NCBI RefSeq assembly: GCF_943736995.1
Contig: NZ_OX031157.1
Span: 248,001-312,000, forward strand
DNA length: 64,000 bases
Direction: 5' to 3'
Source: Sporosarcina sp. Marseille-Q4943
GTDB taxonomy: Bacteria > Bacillota > Bacilli > Bacillales_A > Planococcaceae
Shown: in pieces, positions 1 through 9,215 of the stretch
How positions within the stretch are numbered: position 1 is the stretch's first letter
Layout of the letters: every line of letters begins with the position of its first letter
Program-made: the position numbers and the translations under genes
Notes under the pieces: generated by a model
Database searches by the model: none
What the model saw: the letters and a program-made list of their open reading frames with translations, nothing else
Told to the model about the DNA's origin: nothing

Positions 1-473
1 CTCAGTCGCCTTCTGACTAAAGCCGTATTCGTAATGATGTTTTCAGTAAAACCATCCCTTGATCCCCGAATGACTTTTTCAGTGTCCGGCTCTTCAGGAG
101 ACCTTCCAGGATAGCTTCGGATATCCCCGATGAATACAAAACCATCGGGGAGCACGAAGCCGACCTGTCCACTTAATACGTTATTGAGCAGTTTCTCTTT
201 CTCATCGACATCCGACAAAGCATAATAAGGAAAATACGTTAGGAACCATTCAGGATCATCCCTGTTCCCCTCTTCAGGATGTATACCTTCTTGCATTTCC
301 GTCAATAGCGTCGTCAAAGTTCCTCCATCAACGAGGCCGTTAATGTAAAACAACAATGTAGGCATACCCCATAAATGCACGGTCTTCGCCGTCGCATCAA
401 ACGTTTCATTAATGCCGAATTTACTATGGAACCATTCTTCTCCGTCTTTCAAAGATGTAAATAGCTTAGCCAT
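1..473 (-). CDS. spoVAF: SpoVAF/GerA-family spore protein (N-terminal part, runs off the window)
   Basis: Only the first 157 codons are inside the window; the gene continues past base 1. Reading on the minus strand from an ATG at 473 gives a soluble N-terminal region with VHLWGMPTLLFYINGLVDGG and, later, QVGFVLPDGFVFIGDIRSYP followed by RRSPEEPDTEKVIRGSRDGF-type text. The RGSRDGF segment is typical of the GerA/SpoVAF family, inner spore-membrane proteins linked to germination. It starts 3 bases after the sigF stop, so it is probably co-transcribed with, or made under the control of, sigma F. In B. subtilis spoVAA to spoVAE lie between sigF and spoVAF; here they are absent at this spot. A GerA-type A subunit is the alternative. 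Confidence 0.72.
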   Translation of the reverse strand, partial: MAKLFTSLKDGEEWFHSKFGINETFDATAKTVHLWGMPTLLFYINGLVDGGTLTTLLTEMQEGIHPEEGNRDDPEWFLTYFPYYALSDVDEKEKLLNNVLSGQVGFVLPDGFVFIGDIRSYPGRSPEEPDTEKVIRGSRDGFTENIITNTALVRRRL

Positions 474-476
474 GTA

Positions 477-1265
477 TTATTCCGTCCTCACTTTACTGTC
501 ACTTTCCTCTGGTTGTGCGCTCATCCATGTCTTCAACTGGGCCAATATCTTCTTCTCCAAACGGGAAACTTGCACTTGCGAAATGCCGATACGTTCAGCG
601 ATGTCACTTTGGGTGTAATCCAAGTAATATCGCATATAAATGATTGTCTGATCGCGTTTATTCAGCTTGGAAACAACGTCCCGGAGAGGAATATGATCGA
701 AGAACCTCTCCGAACGGTCATCCCTCAACTGATCCATCAACGTCAAACTATCCCCTTCATTTTCGTACAATTGTTCATGAAGGGATGCAGGATCACGTAA
801 TGCATCCGATGCGAGAATAACTTCATCGATCGAGACCTCCAACACTTCGGCAATCTCCGAAACGGATGGCGACCTTCCATGGTTTTTAATGTAGTCATCC
901 GTCGCGTGGCGGATTTTGAAACTAAGTTCACGAATTGACCTGCTCACTTTCACCATGCCGTCATCGCGGAGGAAGCGTTGAATTTCCCCGACAATCATCG
1001 GTACGGCATAGGTGGAGAACTTCACGTCATATGACAAATCGAATTTATCAATCGATTTCATGAGGCCGATGCAACCGATTTGGAACAAATCTTCCAAGTC
1101 AGCGCCACGGGATGCAAATCGTTGAACGATGGACCAGACAAGCCTTGTATTCCCCTCCACCATCATCCTTCTTGCATCCTTATCCCCGTCCTGGGATTGC
1201 TGGATGAGCAGCCTCATTTTCTCCTGTGACAATAGGGCATCTTGCCGTTCAACAGATGTATCCAT
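477..1265 (-). CDS. sigF: RNA polymerase sigma-F factor (forespore)
   Basis: The 262-residue protein is a sigma-70 family factor of the sporulation type. Region 2 (about residues 39-110, with NTRLVWSIVQRF and DLFQIGCIGLMKSIDKFD) and a region 4 helix-turn-helix (about 214-240, DYTQSDIAERIGISQVQVSR) are clear. Sigma F is the first compartment-specific sigma factor and is active only in the forespore. It is held inactive by SpoIIAB, encoded just upstream with a 3-base gap. Position as the third gene of a spoIIAA-spoIIAB-sigF operon makes the assignment firm. Confidence 0.97.
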   Translation of the reverse strand: MDTSVERQDALLSQEKMRLLIQQSQDGDKDARRMMVEGNTRLVWSIVQRFASRGADLEDLFQIGCIGLMKSIDKFDLSYDVKFSTYAVPMIVGEIQRFLRDDGMVKVSRSIRELSFKIRHATDDYIKNHGRSPSVSEIAEVLEVSIDEVILASDALRDPASLHEQLYENEGDSLTLMDQLRDDRSERFFDHIPLRDVVSKLNKRDQTIIYMRYYLDYTQSDIAERIGISQVQVSRLEKKILAQLKTWMSAQPEESDSKVRTE

Positions 1266-1268
1266 CGG

Positions 1269-1715
1269 TCACCTCATTCTGCTTGCTTCCGTGACCGGAG
1301 AAAACGTTTTCTCGAATCGCACTACAGTTCCATTTCCGATGGATGATTCCACTGAGAGACTGTCCGAAAAGCTTTCCATGATCGTAAATCCCATACCTGA
1401 CCTTTCCATGAGCGGTTTTGTCGTAAACATCGGCTCCATTGCCTGTTGCACGTCAAAAATTCCTCCGCCCTTGTCTTCCACTGTCATCGTCACTTTGTTT
1501 TCATCCATGACCGCATGGATTGTCACCATGCTTTTTCCATCACTTTCATAACCGTGGATAATGGCATTTGTGACCGCTTCCGATACGATCGTCTTGAATT
1601 CCGAGATCTCTTCAAGGGTCGGATCCAATGGCGTTATAAAGCATGTCATCGCCATCCTCGCCAGCGCTTCGTTTTCTTCAATTGCAACGAATGATAATGT
1701 CATTTCATTTCTCAT
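1269..1715 (-). CDS. spoIIAB: Anti-sigma F factor and serine kinase SpoIIAB
   Basis: This 148-residue GHKL-type ATPase binds and inhibits sigma F and phosphorylates SpoIIAA. The N-box SEAVTNAIIHGY carries Glu46 and Asn50, the usual catalytic and magnesium residues; the G1 box is EDKGGGI (about 80-86) and the G2 box ERSGMGFT (about 103-110). An upstream in-frame codon would add eight residues, but the ATG at 1715 follows GGAGGGG by 7 bases and gives the family N-terminus MRNEM. The start overlaps the end of spoIIAA by 11 bases, suggesting translational coupling. Confidence 0.97.
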   Translation of the reverse strand: MRNEMTLSFVAIEENEALARMAMTCFITPLDPTLEEISEFKTIVSEAVTNAIIHGYESDGKSMVTIHAVMDENKVTMTVEDKGGGIFDVQQAMEPMFTTKPLMERSGMGFTIMESFSDSLSVESSIGNGTVVRFEKTFSPVTEASRMR

Positions 1716-2055
1716 ATAAGACCCCTCCGATTTCACCAATTACACTGTCGACCGAGCCGTGTCTGATGTTGGAACCTAAGCCGGAAAAATTGAAGATCTT
1801 CTCCATTGTCGGGGATGGGTTCAAGATGAGCGTTTCACCATTAAATGGTGCCAAATCACGCATCCTGCCAAGTATGAGCCCAATGCCTGCGCTATCCATG
1901 AATCCGAGGCGGCTCAAATCCCAGACAATTCCTTTCACTTTTCCAGTGAAGATGGAAGAAGAGATCGTGGAACGGATCCTGTTCGCTTCAAGATTGTCCA
2001 ACTCCCCTGCCAATGTTACGACCACAATGCCATCAATTTGATTAATATCAGCCAT
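1705..2055 (-). CDS. spoIIAA: Anti-anti-sigma factor SpoIIAA
   Basis: A 116-residue STAS-domain protein that frees sigma F by binding SpoIIAB when unphosphorylated. The conserved phosphorylation site is Ser55 in GFMDSAGIGLILGR. The ATG at 2055 follows AAGGAGGG at 7 bases and was preferred over a start 27 bases upstream. It is the first gene of the operon here; dacF, which precedes it in B. subtilis, is missing and an intergenic repeat lies upstream instead. Confidence 0.96.
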   Translation of the reverse strand: MADINQIDGIVVVTLAGELDNLEANRIRSTISSSIFTGKVKGIVWDLSRLGFMDSAGIGLILGRMRDLAPFNGETLILNPSPTMEKIFNFSGLGSNIRHGSVDSVIGEIGGVLYEK

Positions 2056-2160
2056 GCTGAATCCCTCCTTCTTGCGGAACATTCAACACAGGACAAGGGA
2101 AACCCTTTCACCTGACATAACTAGTCATTAAATTTGCAAAGTTCCTATCTTTCGACAAAG

Positions 2161-2189
2161 CATTCTACCTAAAAAAGTCTATCCATTTT
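2161..2189 (-). promoter_or_regulatory. Possible sigma-H-type promoter of the spoIIA operon
   Basis: On the minus strand AATGGATAG is followed about 10 bases later by GTAGAATG, resembling the sigma-H pattern RnAGGAwww / RnnGAAT with one -35 mismatch. In B. subtilis spoIIA is transcribed by sigma H with Spo0A. The site lies about 105-135 bases before the spoIIAA start. No Spo0A box was confirmed. Confidence 0.35.
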
Positions 2190-2234
2190 CAGGACAGTTT
2201 ACACATGTTAGGAATAATTAGAGATTTTTTATTA

Positions 2235-2479
2235 CTGTTGATTTCCGCTTCAGGCGGTCGCTTTCCGGGGGGCGGGCGGTGAGCCAATCGAACAGCGAAG
2301 GGTTCGATTTGCCGTATTTCTGCGCTCTTTGCAGAAATTAAGGCATACTACAATATCCTGCTCCCTCAGGGTCGCATAAAACATTGCTCGCAACGCTGCG
2401 CTTGTGCTCGCAAACGCCGTTCTTCGTAACGGCGTTCGCTAATCCCCCAGGAGTCGCCGCCTTCCGCTACAATCAACAG
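2235..2479. repeat. Family-1 intergenic repeat with 9-bp terminal inverted repeats
   Basis: The element begins CTGTTGATT and ends AATCAACAG, a perfect 9-bp terminal inverted repeat. Inside are the family-1 half-sequences (ending GGCGGTCGCTTTCCG on the left and GGAGTCGCCGCCTTCCGCT on the right), a double-hairpin module (2286-2345) and a stretch GCTCGCAACGCTGCGCTTG... with a GCCGTTCTTCGTAACGGC hairpin. No open reading frame is credible. Relatives lie at 7333, 22388, 30321, 46361, 63529 and 63913. Confidence 0.85.
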
Positions 2480-2512
2480 TGTTTCTTATTATTAGAGATA
2501 AATTTAAGCAAA

Positions 2513-2562
2513 TAAAAAACCATTTCAAGTCCCCTTTTTCAAGGACTCAAAATGGTTTTTTG
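2513..2562 (-). terminator. Rho-independent terminator after pdp
   Basis: AAAAAACCATTT..AGTCC pairs with GGACT..AAATGGTTTTTT around a short loop. It lies 8 bases after the pdp stop and has U-tracts in both directions. Confidence 0.9.
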
Positions 2563-2569
2563 TTTGCTG

Positions 2570-3877
2570 TCAGCCTGTAATCATTTCATGGATCAGTGCT
2601 GGTTTCTCTTGTGTTTTATCTGAAATGTGAATATGTTTTTGAATCAGTTCGATCGATTTTGAAACGTCTTCACGGTTTGCGTGGATGATTGCAAGAGGTT
2701 CGCCGGCGGTTACTGTATCGCCGATTTTTTTCTTCAAGACGATGCCGACAGCTAAGTCGATTTCGTCGTCTTTTGTTGCTCTTCCTGCCCCTAATAGCAT
2801 CGCTGCGACACCGATTTCATCCGCTTCCATTTTGGAGATGGTGCCTGTTGTCAAGGCTGGCACTTCGATTTGGAACTTCGCGGATGGAAGTAAAGTTGGA
2901 TCGTGTACAATCCGAGCATCTCCGCCTTGCGCTTCTATCAATTGCGCAAACAGATTTAATGCTGAACCGTCTTTGATGACGGCTTCGAGCATTGTACGTG
3001 CTTCTTCAACCGTTTCCGCCTTTTCGCCGGCAACAATCATTTTGCTACCGAGGACGAGGCAAAGCTCAGTCAAATCTTCAGGCCCTTCGCCTTTGAGCGT
3101 ATCGATAGCCTCTTTCACTTCCAACGCATTTCCGATCGCATATCCAAGCGGCTGGCTCATGTCCGAAATGACTGCCATCGTGTTTCTTCCGACTTGGCGG
3201 CCGATCGCAACCATGGAATGCGCGAGTGCTTCGGCGTCTTCCAAGGTTTTCATGAATGCGCCATCGCCTGTTTTCACGTCCAATACGATTGCGTCTGCTC
3301 CAGCGGCAATCTTCTTGCTCATGATGGAGCTTGCAATGAGTGGAATGCTGCTAACCGTAGCAGTCACATCACGTAAAGAATACAGATTTTTGTCAGCAGG
3401 CGTCAAATTGCCACTTTGTCCAATGACTGCAACTTTCAAATCATTCACTTGTTTGACGAACTGCTCTTCAGTAAGCTCAATATGGAATCCTTCGATCGCT
3501 TCAAGCTTATCGAGCGTGCCGCCTGTATGACCAAGGCCCCTGCCGCTCATTTTGGCAACCGGTACGCCGCAAGCCGCAACTAATGGCGCGAGTATCAACG
3601 TTGTCGTATCGCCGACGCCGCCAGTGGAATGCTTGTCGACCTTCAGTCCTTCGATTGCCGACAGGTCGATCTGGTCTCCCGATTCAACCATCGCCATCGT
3701 CAAATGCCCCTGCTCTTCAGCCGTCATACCTTTAAAGTAAATCGCCATCAAGAGAGCGCTCGCCTGATAGTCCGGTATGGACCCATCCGTATACCCGTTT
3801 ATGAAAAATGTTATTTCCTCTTTAGTAAGGGTTTCCCCGTCTCTTTTTTTCTCGATGATATCAACCATCCTGAACAC
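2570..3877 (-). CDS. pdp: Pyrimidine-nucleoside phosphorylase
   Basis: The enzyme cleaves uridine, deoxyuridine and thymidine with phosphate to base plus (deoxy)ribose-1-phosphate. The family signature [16 protein letters not shown] is present near residue 107, along with the phosphate-binding [13 protein letters not shown]. Candidate starts are GTG 3886, ATG 3883, GTG 3877 and ATG 3868. The GTG at 3877 is preferred because AAAAGGTG sits 8 bases before it and the product MFRMVDII matches the usual MRMVDII. It overlaps the end of deoB, whose enzyme uses its product. punA, found between deoB and pdp in B. subtilis, is absent. Confidence 0.95.
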   Translation of the reverse strand: MFRMVDIIEKKRDGETLTKEEITFFINGYTDGSIPDYQASALLMAIYFKGMTAEEQGHLTMAMVESGDQIDLSAIEGLKVDKHSTGGVGDTTTLILAPLVAACGVPVAKMSGRGLGHTGGTLDKLEAIEGFHIELTEEQFVKQVNDLKVAVIGQSGNLTPADKNLYSLRDVTATVSSIPLIASSIMSKKIAAGADAIVLDVKTGDGAFMKTLEDAEALAHSMVAIGRQVGRNTMAVISDMSQPLGYAIGNALEVKEAIDTLKGEGPEDLTELCLVLGSKMIVAGEKAETVEEARTMLEAVIKDGSALNLFAQLIEAQGGDARIVHDPTLLPSAKFQIEVPALTTGTISKMEADEIGVAAMLLGAGRATKDDEIDLAVGIVLKKKIGDTVTAGEPLAIIHANREDVSKSIELIQKHIHISDKTQEKPALIHEMITG

Positions 3878-3882
3878 AAACA

Positions 3883-5076
3883 TCACACCTTTTCAATTAA
3901 TGAACGTAAAAAGCTTTTCCCAAACTCCGGCAACTTCACGTTGAAGTTATCAGCGATTGTCGCCCCGACATCTGAAAATGTTTCACGTAATGGCAATTCG
4001 CCGCCGCCTTTGAAAGCCGGTGAATAAATGAGTAATGGAACATATTCCCTCGTATGGTCTGTCCCGCTATGCACAGGATCATTTCCGTGATCCGCTGTGA
4101 TGATAAGCAAATCATCCTGTTTCAGTGATTCAATGATTTCTGGTAGGCGGGCATCAAATTCCTGCAATGCGTTTCCATAACCTATCGGATCTCGCCTGTG
4201 CCCAAATAACGCATCGAAATCAACAAGATTCGTGAAGCTGAGACCGGTGAAATCCGAATTCATCACTTCGATCAATTTGTCGACGCCGTCCATATTGCTC
4301 ACCGTCCGTACAGCTTCCGTTACACCTTCTCCATTGAAAATATCGGATATTTTACCAACTGCGATGACCGCTTTTCCAGCGTCCTGCAGTTCGTTCATGA
4401 CCGTCCTGTCAAAAGGCTTCAATGCATAATCATGTCGGTTTGTTGTACGGGTGAAGTTCCCAGGCTCTCCGACAAACGGTCTCGCAATAACACGGCCGAC
4501 AAGGAACTCTGGCTCCAATGTAAGTTCGCGGGCTATTTCACAAATGCGATATTGCTCTTCAATCGGAATGATTCCCTCATGCGCAGCAATTTGGAGAACA
4601 GGATCCGCGGACGTATAGACGATGATCGCGCCTGTTTCCATATGCTCCTGGCCAAGCTCGTCAATGATACCGGTTCCACTCGCCGGCTTGTTGCCGATCA
4701 CTTTTCTACCCGTCCGTTTCTCCAATTCATCGATTAACTCTTTAGGGAATCCATTCGGGTATACTTTGAAAGGCTTATCGATATTCAAGCCCATCAACTC
4801 CCAATGACCCGTCATCGTATCTTTGCCTACGGAAGCTTCCTGCATCAATCCGTATACTCCGGCCGGATCAGCTTCGACGTCGACACCTTTAATTTCCTTA
4901 ATGTTCGACAAGCCAAGACGCCCCATATTCGGCATCTTCAATCCGCCCATCTGTTCTGCTATATGGCCGAGCGTATCTGCTCCTTGATCTCCGAATAAAT
5001 GAGCATCAGGCGATTCGCCGATTCCGACCGAGTCAAGTACGATCAAATGTATGCGATTGAATTTCGTTTCTTTCAT
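3883..5076 (-). CDS. deoB: Phosphopentomutase
   Basis: This 397-residue alkaline-phosphatase-superfamily enzyme converts (deoxy)ribose-1-phosphate to the 5-phosphate, feeding nucleoside sugars into central metabolism. Visible motifs are the metal-binding VLDSVGIGE near the N-terminus, the phospho-accepting threonine segment [10 protein letters not shown], and ITADHGNDP followed by HTREYVPLL near the C-terminus. The ATG at 5076 follows TTGGAGGT at 6 bases; an in-frame start 54 bases upstream lacks such a site. Order xerD-deoB-pdp matches the B. subtilis region apart from the missing punA. Confidence 0.96.
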   Translation of the reverse strand: MKETKFNRIHLIVLDSVGIGESPDAHLFGDQGADTLGHIAEQMGGLKMPNMGRLGLSNIKEIKGVDVEADPAGVYGLMQEASVGKDTMTGHWELMGLNIDKPFKVYPNGFPKELIDELEKRTGRKVIGNKPASGTGIIDELGQEHMETGAIIVYTSADPVLQIAAHEGIIPIEEQYRICEIARELTLEPEFLVGRVIARPFVGEPGNFTRTTNRHDYALKPFDRTVMNELQDAGKAVIAVGKISDIFNGEGVTEAVRTVSNMDGVDKLIEVMNSDFTGLSFTNLVDFDALFGHRRDPIGYGNALQEFDARLPEIIESLKQDDLLIITADHGNDPVHSGTDHTREYVPLLIYSPAFKGGGELPLRETFSDVGATIADNFNVKLPEFGKSFLRSLIEKV

Positions 5077-5122
5077 ATCAATACCTCCAATATTCATACT
5101 TTCCAAAATGTCCTCCATGTTT

Positions 5123-6022
5123 TCACGCACGTGGATGGAATTTCACATATACATCTTTCAATCTCGCTTTGCTCACATGCGTATAGATCTGTGTTGTAGA
5201 AATATCTGCATGACCGAGCATTTCCTGGACAGCACGAATATCCGCACCATTCTCAATGAGATGGGTTGCAAAAGAATGACGTAAAATATGCGGCGTCAGT
5301 TCTTTTTGTATTCCAGCTTCTAATGCATATCCTTTAATTATTTTCCAACAACCTTGCCGAGTCAAGCGACTCCCCCTCATATTGACAAAAAGCGCGTCTG
5401 TTCCGTTCGTTTTTGCAACGAAAATCGGACGTGCTTCCCGTATGTATGCTGTGCATGCTTTCATTGCACCGCCGCCTAGAGGCACAATCCTTTCCTTGCC
5501 CCCTTTTCCGAAAACACGGACAAACCCCATGGAAATATGGATATCGTCAACATTTAATCCAATCAGCTCACTGACACGCATTCCGGTACCATAGAGCAAC
5601 TCCAGCAATGCAATGTCCCTCTTCCCTTGCGGCTTGCTGCTTTCCGGCATTGAAATCAATTTGTCCACTTCCTTGACGGAAAGGACTGAGGGCAATTTTT
5701 GCTCAAGTTTCGGCATCTCCAAATGGACAGTCGGATCCTGCGTCGTCACCTTCTCCCGCAAAAGGAACTGATGAAAGGAACGGATGGAAGAAATATGCCT
5801 TGCAACCGTCCTAGAAGATTTCCCTAGCTCTTTCAAGCTATGTAAATATTGCAGGATTGCGGAACGATCGATGTCATCAATCGAAGCGACTCCCGCCTTT
5901 TCCAATTCGGTCATATAATCAGAAAGGTCTCTTCTGTAGGAAGTGACCGTGTTTTGTGACAGCTGCCTTTCCACTTTTAGAAAATGGATGTAATCTTCCA
6001 AAGCAAATTTACTACCCTTCAT
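5123..6022 (-). CDS. xerD: Tyrosine recombinase XerD (chromosome dimer resolution)
   Basis: A 299-residue phage-integrase family protein with an N-terminal SAM-like core-binding domain (about 1-90) and a catalytic domain. Catalytic residues visible are Arg in GTGMRVSEL (about 150), the [11 protein letters not shown] motif (His about 245, Arg about 248), His in LGHADIS and the nucleophile Tyr (about 280) in TQIYTHVS. With XerC it resolves chromosome dimers at dif. The conserved location between fur and deoB argues for the housekeeping recombinase rather than a mobile-element integrase. Start chosen at ATG 6022, 8 bases after GGAGGGG. Confidence 0.95.
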   Translation of the reverse strand: MKGSKFALEDYIHFLKVERQLSQNTVTSYRRDLSDYMTELEKAGVASIDDIDRSAILQYLHSLKELGKSSRTVARHISSIRSFHQFLLREKVTTQDPTVHLEMPKLEQKLPSVLSVKEVDKLISMPESSKPQGKRDIALLELLYGTGMRVSELIGLNVDDIHISMGFVRVFGKGGKERIVPLGGGAMKACTAYIREARPIFVAKTNGTDALFVNMRGSRLTRQGCWKIIKGYALEAGIQKELTPHILRHSFATHLIENGADIRAVQEMLGHADISTTQIYTHVSKARLKDVYVKFHPRA

Positions 6023-6050
6023 GTATTTCACCCCTCCAATCAAAAGTGAA

Positions 6051-6160
6051 GGGCGCCTGCCTAGAAGCGACAGGCATAAGGCGAAACTGCGGCGTGGCGT
6101 TTTTTGCCACAGAGCAACTTCGACTTATGACCCGAGCTTCTGGCGCCCGTAGTCTAGATG
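6051..6160. repeat. Family-2 intergenic repeat
   Basis: GGGCGCC..GAAGC at the left pairs with GCTTC..GGCGCCC at the right, enclosing GACAGGCATAAGGCG and CGACTTATGACCCGA, and it is followed by GTAGTCTAGA. The same framework recurs at 48380. It occupies the site where B. subtilis has yqzK between fur and xerD. No coding potential seen. Confidence 0.75.
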
Positions 6161-6167
6161 AAATGAC

Positions 6168-6196
6168 AAAAAGGGACAGCATCATGCCATCCCCAT
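6168..6196 (-). terminator. Terminator after fur
   Basis: On the minus strand GGGATGGCAT-g-ATGCTGTCCC (with G-T pairs) runs straight into CCCTTTTTG, immediately after the fur stop. Confidence 0.7.
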
Positions 6197-6197
6197 T

Positions 6198-6656
6198 TCA
6201 CTTTTTACTGTCATTTCCCGCGGATTTACAACTTTCGCAAATCCCATGGAAGGTCAACCAATGGTCTTTAACATTGAATCCATATCGACTTTCGACAATT
6301 TTCTCAACATCACCCAAAAGGTCTTCCTGTATTTCAGCGACTTTTCCACATTCAATGCAAATAAGATGATGGTGAAAACGCGATGCCCCTTCTTGGCGTA
6401 AATCATATCGGGAAACACCGTCACCAAAATTAATCTTGTCGACGATTTTCAGCTCCGTCAGCAGTTCCAATGTCCGATAGACAGTGGCAAGGCCGATTTC
6501 TGGCGCTTTCTCTTTGACAAGTAAAAAAACATCTTCAGCACTTAAATGATCTTCTTCATTCTCAAGAAGGACCAAGACCGTAGCTTCACGCTGAGGCGTC
6601 AACTTATAGCTGGCCCCGTGCAATTGCTTTTTGATCCGTTCAATCCGGCTCTCCAT
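6198..6656 (-). CDS. fur: Ferric uptake regulator family repressor (Fur)
   Basis: A 152-residue metal-dependent repressor. The N-terminal winged helix (about 1-85) contains KLTPQREAT and GLATVYRTLELL; the C-terminal dimerisation domain has FHHHLICIECGKV (metal ligands and first CxxC) and CESCKSAG (second CxxC), typical of zinc-structured Fur. Synteny with xerD and spoIIM supports Fur itself rather than PerR or Zur, but those paralogues cannot be excluded from sequence alone. ATG at 6656 follows GAGGGGGG by 6 bases. Confidence 0.9.
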   Translation of the reverse strand: MESRIERIKKQLHGASYKLTPQREATVLVLLENEEDHLSAEDVFLLVKEKAPEIGLATVYRTLELLTELKIVDKINFGDGVSRYDLRQEGASRFHHHLICIECGKVAEIQEDLLGDVEKIVESRYGFNVKDHWLTFHGICESCKSAGNDSKK

Positions 6657-6742
6657 ATGACGCCCCCCTCAACACTGATACCATTATATCAAAGAGGCGT
6701 TCTTTGTTACAACAGAAAGGGAATAGTAGACTTCGAATCCAA

Positions 6743-7255
6743 TCAGCGAATTAGAAAATGAAATATAGTAATCTCTACTAAAAAAATAAATAGAGATACA
6801 CCCGCCAGTACGGGAACCGCTTGTAGATTCCGCGCTTTCCTTGACACCCTGTTGAAATAAGGCGGGCTTAACACAGTACAATAAATGAGGAATATGAGGC
6901 AGGAAATGAACTGGAAAGGGAACCACCAAATTGCATATTCCCATATTTTCATTCCTGAATATAACAGAAAAGAAGATGACAATCCGAACAAAACACATTT
7001 AATCGCACCGAAAAACAATATCGCATGCCTTGTTTTGTTATTAATGGCTAGAAAAAATGTCACAACAAAAAACAACAGCATCGTAATAAAGGGTCTCAGT
7101 GTAGATCCATCGGATAAAGAAATGACTCTCGGATCGAAAAAGCCGATCCATTTTTCGGATGCAGCAATCGGAATTTCCCTGAATAATAATGCCCCGCCGA
7201 TATATCCGACGGCTAGTATGATAAATAGATGGATAAAAGATAAGGAACGGACCAC
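6743..7255 (-). CDS. spoIIM: SpoIIM-like stage II sporulation membrane protein (divergent)
   Basis: A roughly 170-residue protein with about five hydrophobic segments. It sits exactly where spoIIM lies in B. subtilis (between fur and nudF). The segment KCVLFGLSSSFLLY...WWFPFQFIS recalls the KGxxxGF...P-Q region of SpoIIM, part of the DMP complex that removes septal peptidoglycan during engulfment. Similarity is weak and the protein is about 40 residues shorter than usual, so the call leans on position. GTG 7255 is chosen because GGAGG lies 8 bases upstream; the GTG at 7264 abuts the ribosome site. Confidence 0.55.
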   Translation of the reverse strand: MVRSLSFIHLFIILAVGYIGGALLFREIPIAASEKWIGFFDPRVISLSDGSTLRPFITMLLFFVVTFFLAINNKTRHAILFFGAIKCVLFGLSSSFLLYSGMKIWEYAIWWFPFQFISCLIFLIYCTVLSPPYFNRVSRKARNLQAVPVLAGVSLFIFLVEITIFHFLIR

Positions 7256-7332
7256 AGGCTTCACCTCCGCATCGTTTCTATAACGTATGCTTGTCCGTTC
7301 CTTTATATGATGAATGGAAATGTGTACAAACA

Positions 7333-7514
7333 GTTGCTTTCCGTTCCAGGCGGATGCTTTCCAATGAACAACGAAGGGTTCGATTTGCCGTATTTCTGCG
7401 CCTTTTGCAGAAATTAAGGCAGCCTTAATCTGCTCGCAACGCTACGCTTGTGCTCGCAAACGCCGTTCTTCGTAACGGCGTTCGCAGGAGTCACCGCCTT
7501 CCACTCCTAGCAAC
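7333..7514. repeat. Family-1 intergenic repeat with nested double-hairpin module
   Basis: Begins GTTGCTTTCCGTTCCAGGCG and ends ...CTCCTAGCAAC. It carries the double-hairpin module (7363-7421) and then the CTCGCAACGCT...GCCGTTCTTCGTAACGGC hairpin also found at 2391-2440. It fills the gap between nudF and the SpoIIM-like gene; no gene is seen there. Confidence 0.82.
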
Positions 7515-7557
7515 CGGAGCCACTTAGTGAAATCATTTATTCATCCATATAAATAGA

Positions 7558-8103
7558 TCAATTATTTAAAAGTCTTTTTGCATGTAGAATCGCGAAAGCC
7601 GTTTTTGCGTCGTAAATCCGTTGATCCAACACCATTTCTTCTGCTTCTGCGATAGTGCATTCGTACAATTGGAGGAATTCATCTTCGTCGCCTGCGGCAG
7701 GCTTGTCTATTTTATATAGTCCTTGAGCTACGAAAATATGAATGATTTCGTTTGCGAAACCGGGAGATGTGGCAAATGACTGCAAGTATTCAAATTTATT
7801 AGCCCCGTATCCCGTTTCTTCCTCCAATTCACGAAGCGCTGTCACCTCTATATCCTCACCTGGATCGATCTTACCTGCAGGAATTTCAATAATGGACCGG
7901 TTCAATGCCTTTCGATATTGCTCGACAAGAACCAGTTTTCCATCATCGGTGATTGCGATGACGGCGACGGCACCTGGATGATCGACGAGTTCCCTTTTCG
8001 CATGCTTTCCGTCCGGCAGTTCGACATCGTCGACACGGAGGGAGATGATTTTCCCTTCAAATATTTTTTTGGATGCAACCGTCTTTTCCTCAAAACGATT
8101 CAT
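7558..8103 (-). CDS. nudF: ADP-ribose pyrophosphatase (Nudix)
   Basis: A 181-residue Nudix hydrolase cleaving ADP-ribose to AMP and ribose-5-phosphate. The Nudix box runs from about residue 77 to 99 (AGKIDPGED...RELEEETGYG), with Arg91, Glu94 and Glu95 as the REUXEE core. The upstream PDGKHAKRELVDHPGAV segment is typical of the NudF subgroup. ATG 8103 follows AAAGGAG by 9 bases. It lies next to the yqkF-type gene, as in B. subtilis. Confidence 0.93.
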   Translation of the reverse strand: MNRFEEKTVASKKIFEGKIISLRVDDVELPDGKHAKRELVDHPGAVAVIAITDDGKLVLVEQYRKALNRSIIEIPAGKIDPGEDIEVTALRELEEETGYGANKFEYLQSFATSPGFANEIIHIFVAQGLYKIDKPAAGDEDEFLQLYECTIAEAEEMVLDQRIYDAKTAFAILHAKRLLNN

Positions 8104-8207
8104 TTTGACACGCTCCTTTTCTTTCATTAAGCAACAAACTTCCCCTATTAACTTCTACATTGTACAGTTTATTGTAAGTAGATGAAAACAATACCGGAGG
8201 TGCTCCA

Positions 8208-9110
8208 ATGAAAAAGAGGGAGATTGGCAATAGCGGCATTTACGTATCTGAACTAGGGCTAGGATGCATGTCATTCCCAGACGACTTGGAAGAAGTGAAA
8301 AGCATAGTTGACGCGGCAATCCACGCCGGCATCAATTTCTTCGACACAGCGGACTTATATGCTGCCGGCAAAAATGAAACTCTTGTTGGCGAAGCGTTGA
8401 AAGGCCGGCGTGACGAAATCATTCTTGCGACGAAGGTCGGCAACCGGATGATTCCAGGAAAAGATGGCTGGGTGTGGGATGCTTCCAAAACTTATATAAT
8501 GGAAGCCGTAAAGGACAGTCTGAGACGTCTCGGCACTGACTACATAGACCTTTACCAATTACATGGTGGAACGATGGAAGATGATGTAACGGAAACGATT
8601 GAAGCGTTCGAGGCTTTAAAAAAGGAAGGAATTATCCGGCAGTACGGCATTTCGTCCATCCGACCAAATGTTATTGAACGTTTCTTAACGAACAGTTCCG
8701 CCGTTTCTGTCATGATGCAATACAGTCTGCTAGATCGTCGTCCCGAGGAATGGTTCCCGATGATCCGTGAAGCAGGCGCATCCGTCATCACCCGTGGGAC
8801 GTTGGCAAAAGGATTATTGACAGATGAAGGCATATCGAGGGTCGAGAAGATGTACGGTTTCGGGGCGCATGATGCAGAAAGCCTCAAGCGGACGGTCAAG
8901 GAAATCCATGAAGCTGCCACAGATGTGCATGCGATTTCCCTATCATTCAACTTGAAAGAAGATGTAGTCGCTTCCGCTTTAATTGGCGCAAGCTCGAAAA
9001 ATCAACTGCTTGATTCAATTGTCGCGTATGAAAAGGTAACGGAGCAATCAGAACTCGATTCCATATCGACATTATCGAAAATGCATCAGTATGTTGAGCA
9101 TCGTCTATAA
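8208..9110 (+). CDS. yqkF: Aldo/keto reductase, YqkF type
   Basis: A 300-residue NAD(P)H-dependent oxidoreductase of the AKR (beta/alpha)8 fold. Catalytic residues appear in FFDTADLYAAG (Asp and Tyr), LATKVGNR (Lys) and YQLHGGT (His). Start ATG 8208 follows GGAGGTG. It is divergent from nudF, the same neighbourhood as B. subtilis yqkF. The physiological substrate cannot be read from the sequence. Confidence 0.88.
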   Translation: MKKREIGNSGIYVSELGLGCMSFPDDLEEVKSIVDAAIHAGINFFDTADLYAAGKNETLVGEALKGRRDEIILATKVGNRMIPGKDGWVWDASKTYIMEAVKDSLRRLGTDYIDLYQLHGGTMEDDVTETIEAFEALKKEGIIRQYGISSIRPNVIERFLTNSSAVSVMMQYSLLDRRPEEWFPMIREAGASVITRGTLAKGLLTDEGISRVEKMYGFGAHDAESLKRTVKEIHEAATDVHAISLSFNLKEDVVASALIGASSKNQLLDSIVAYEKVTEQSELDSISTLSKMHQYVEHRL

Positions 9111-9215
9111 CTTATGTAATGTTCCTGTAATAAGATTGTAATGATTAGTAATCTCGTTGAAGGGTATCTAACAAGTAGGCAACAATTATAGATTACACCT
9201 TTGGAGGAGATCTAA

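Noticed and set aside
2685..3530. Long plus-strand frame (281 codons) opposite pdp
   Set aside because: Antisense shadow of a well-supported gene; composition is Ser/Pro/Ala-rich, with no ribosome site.
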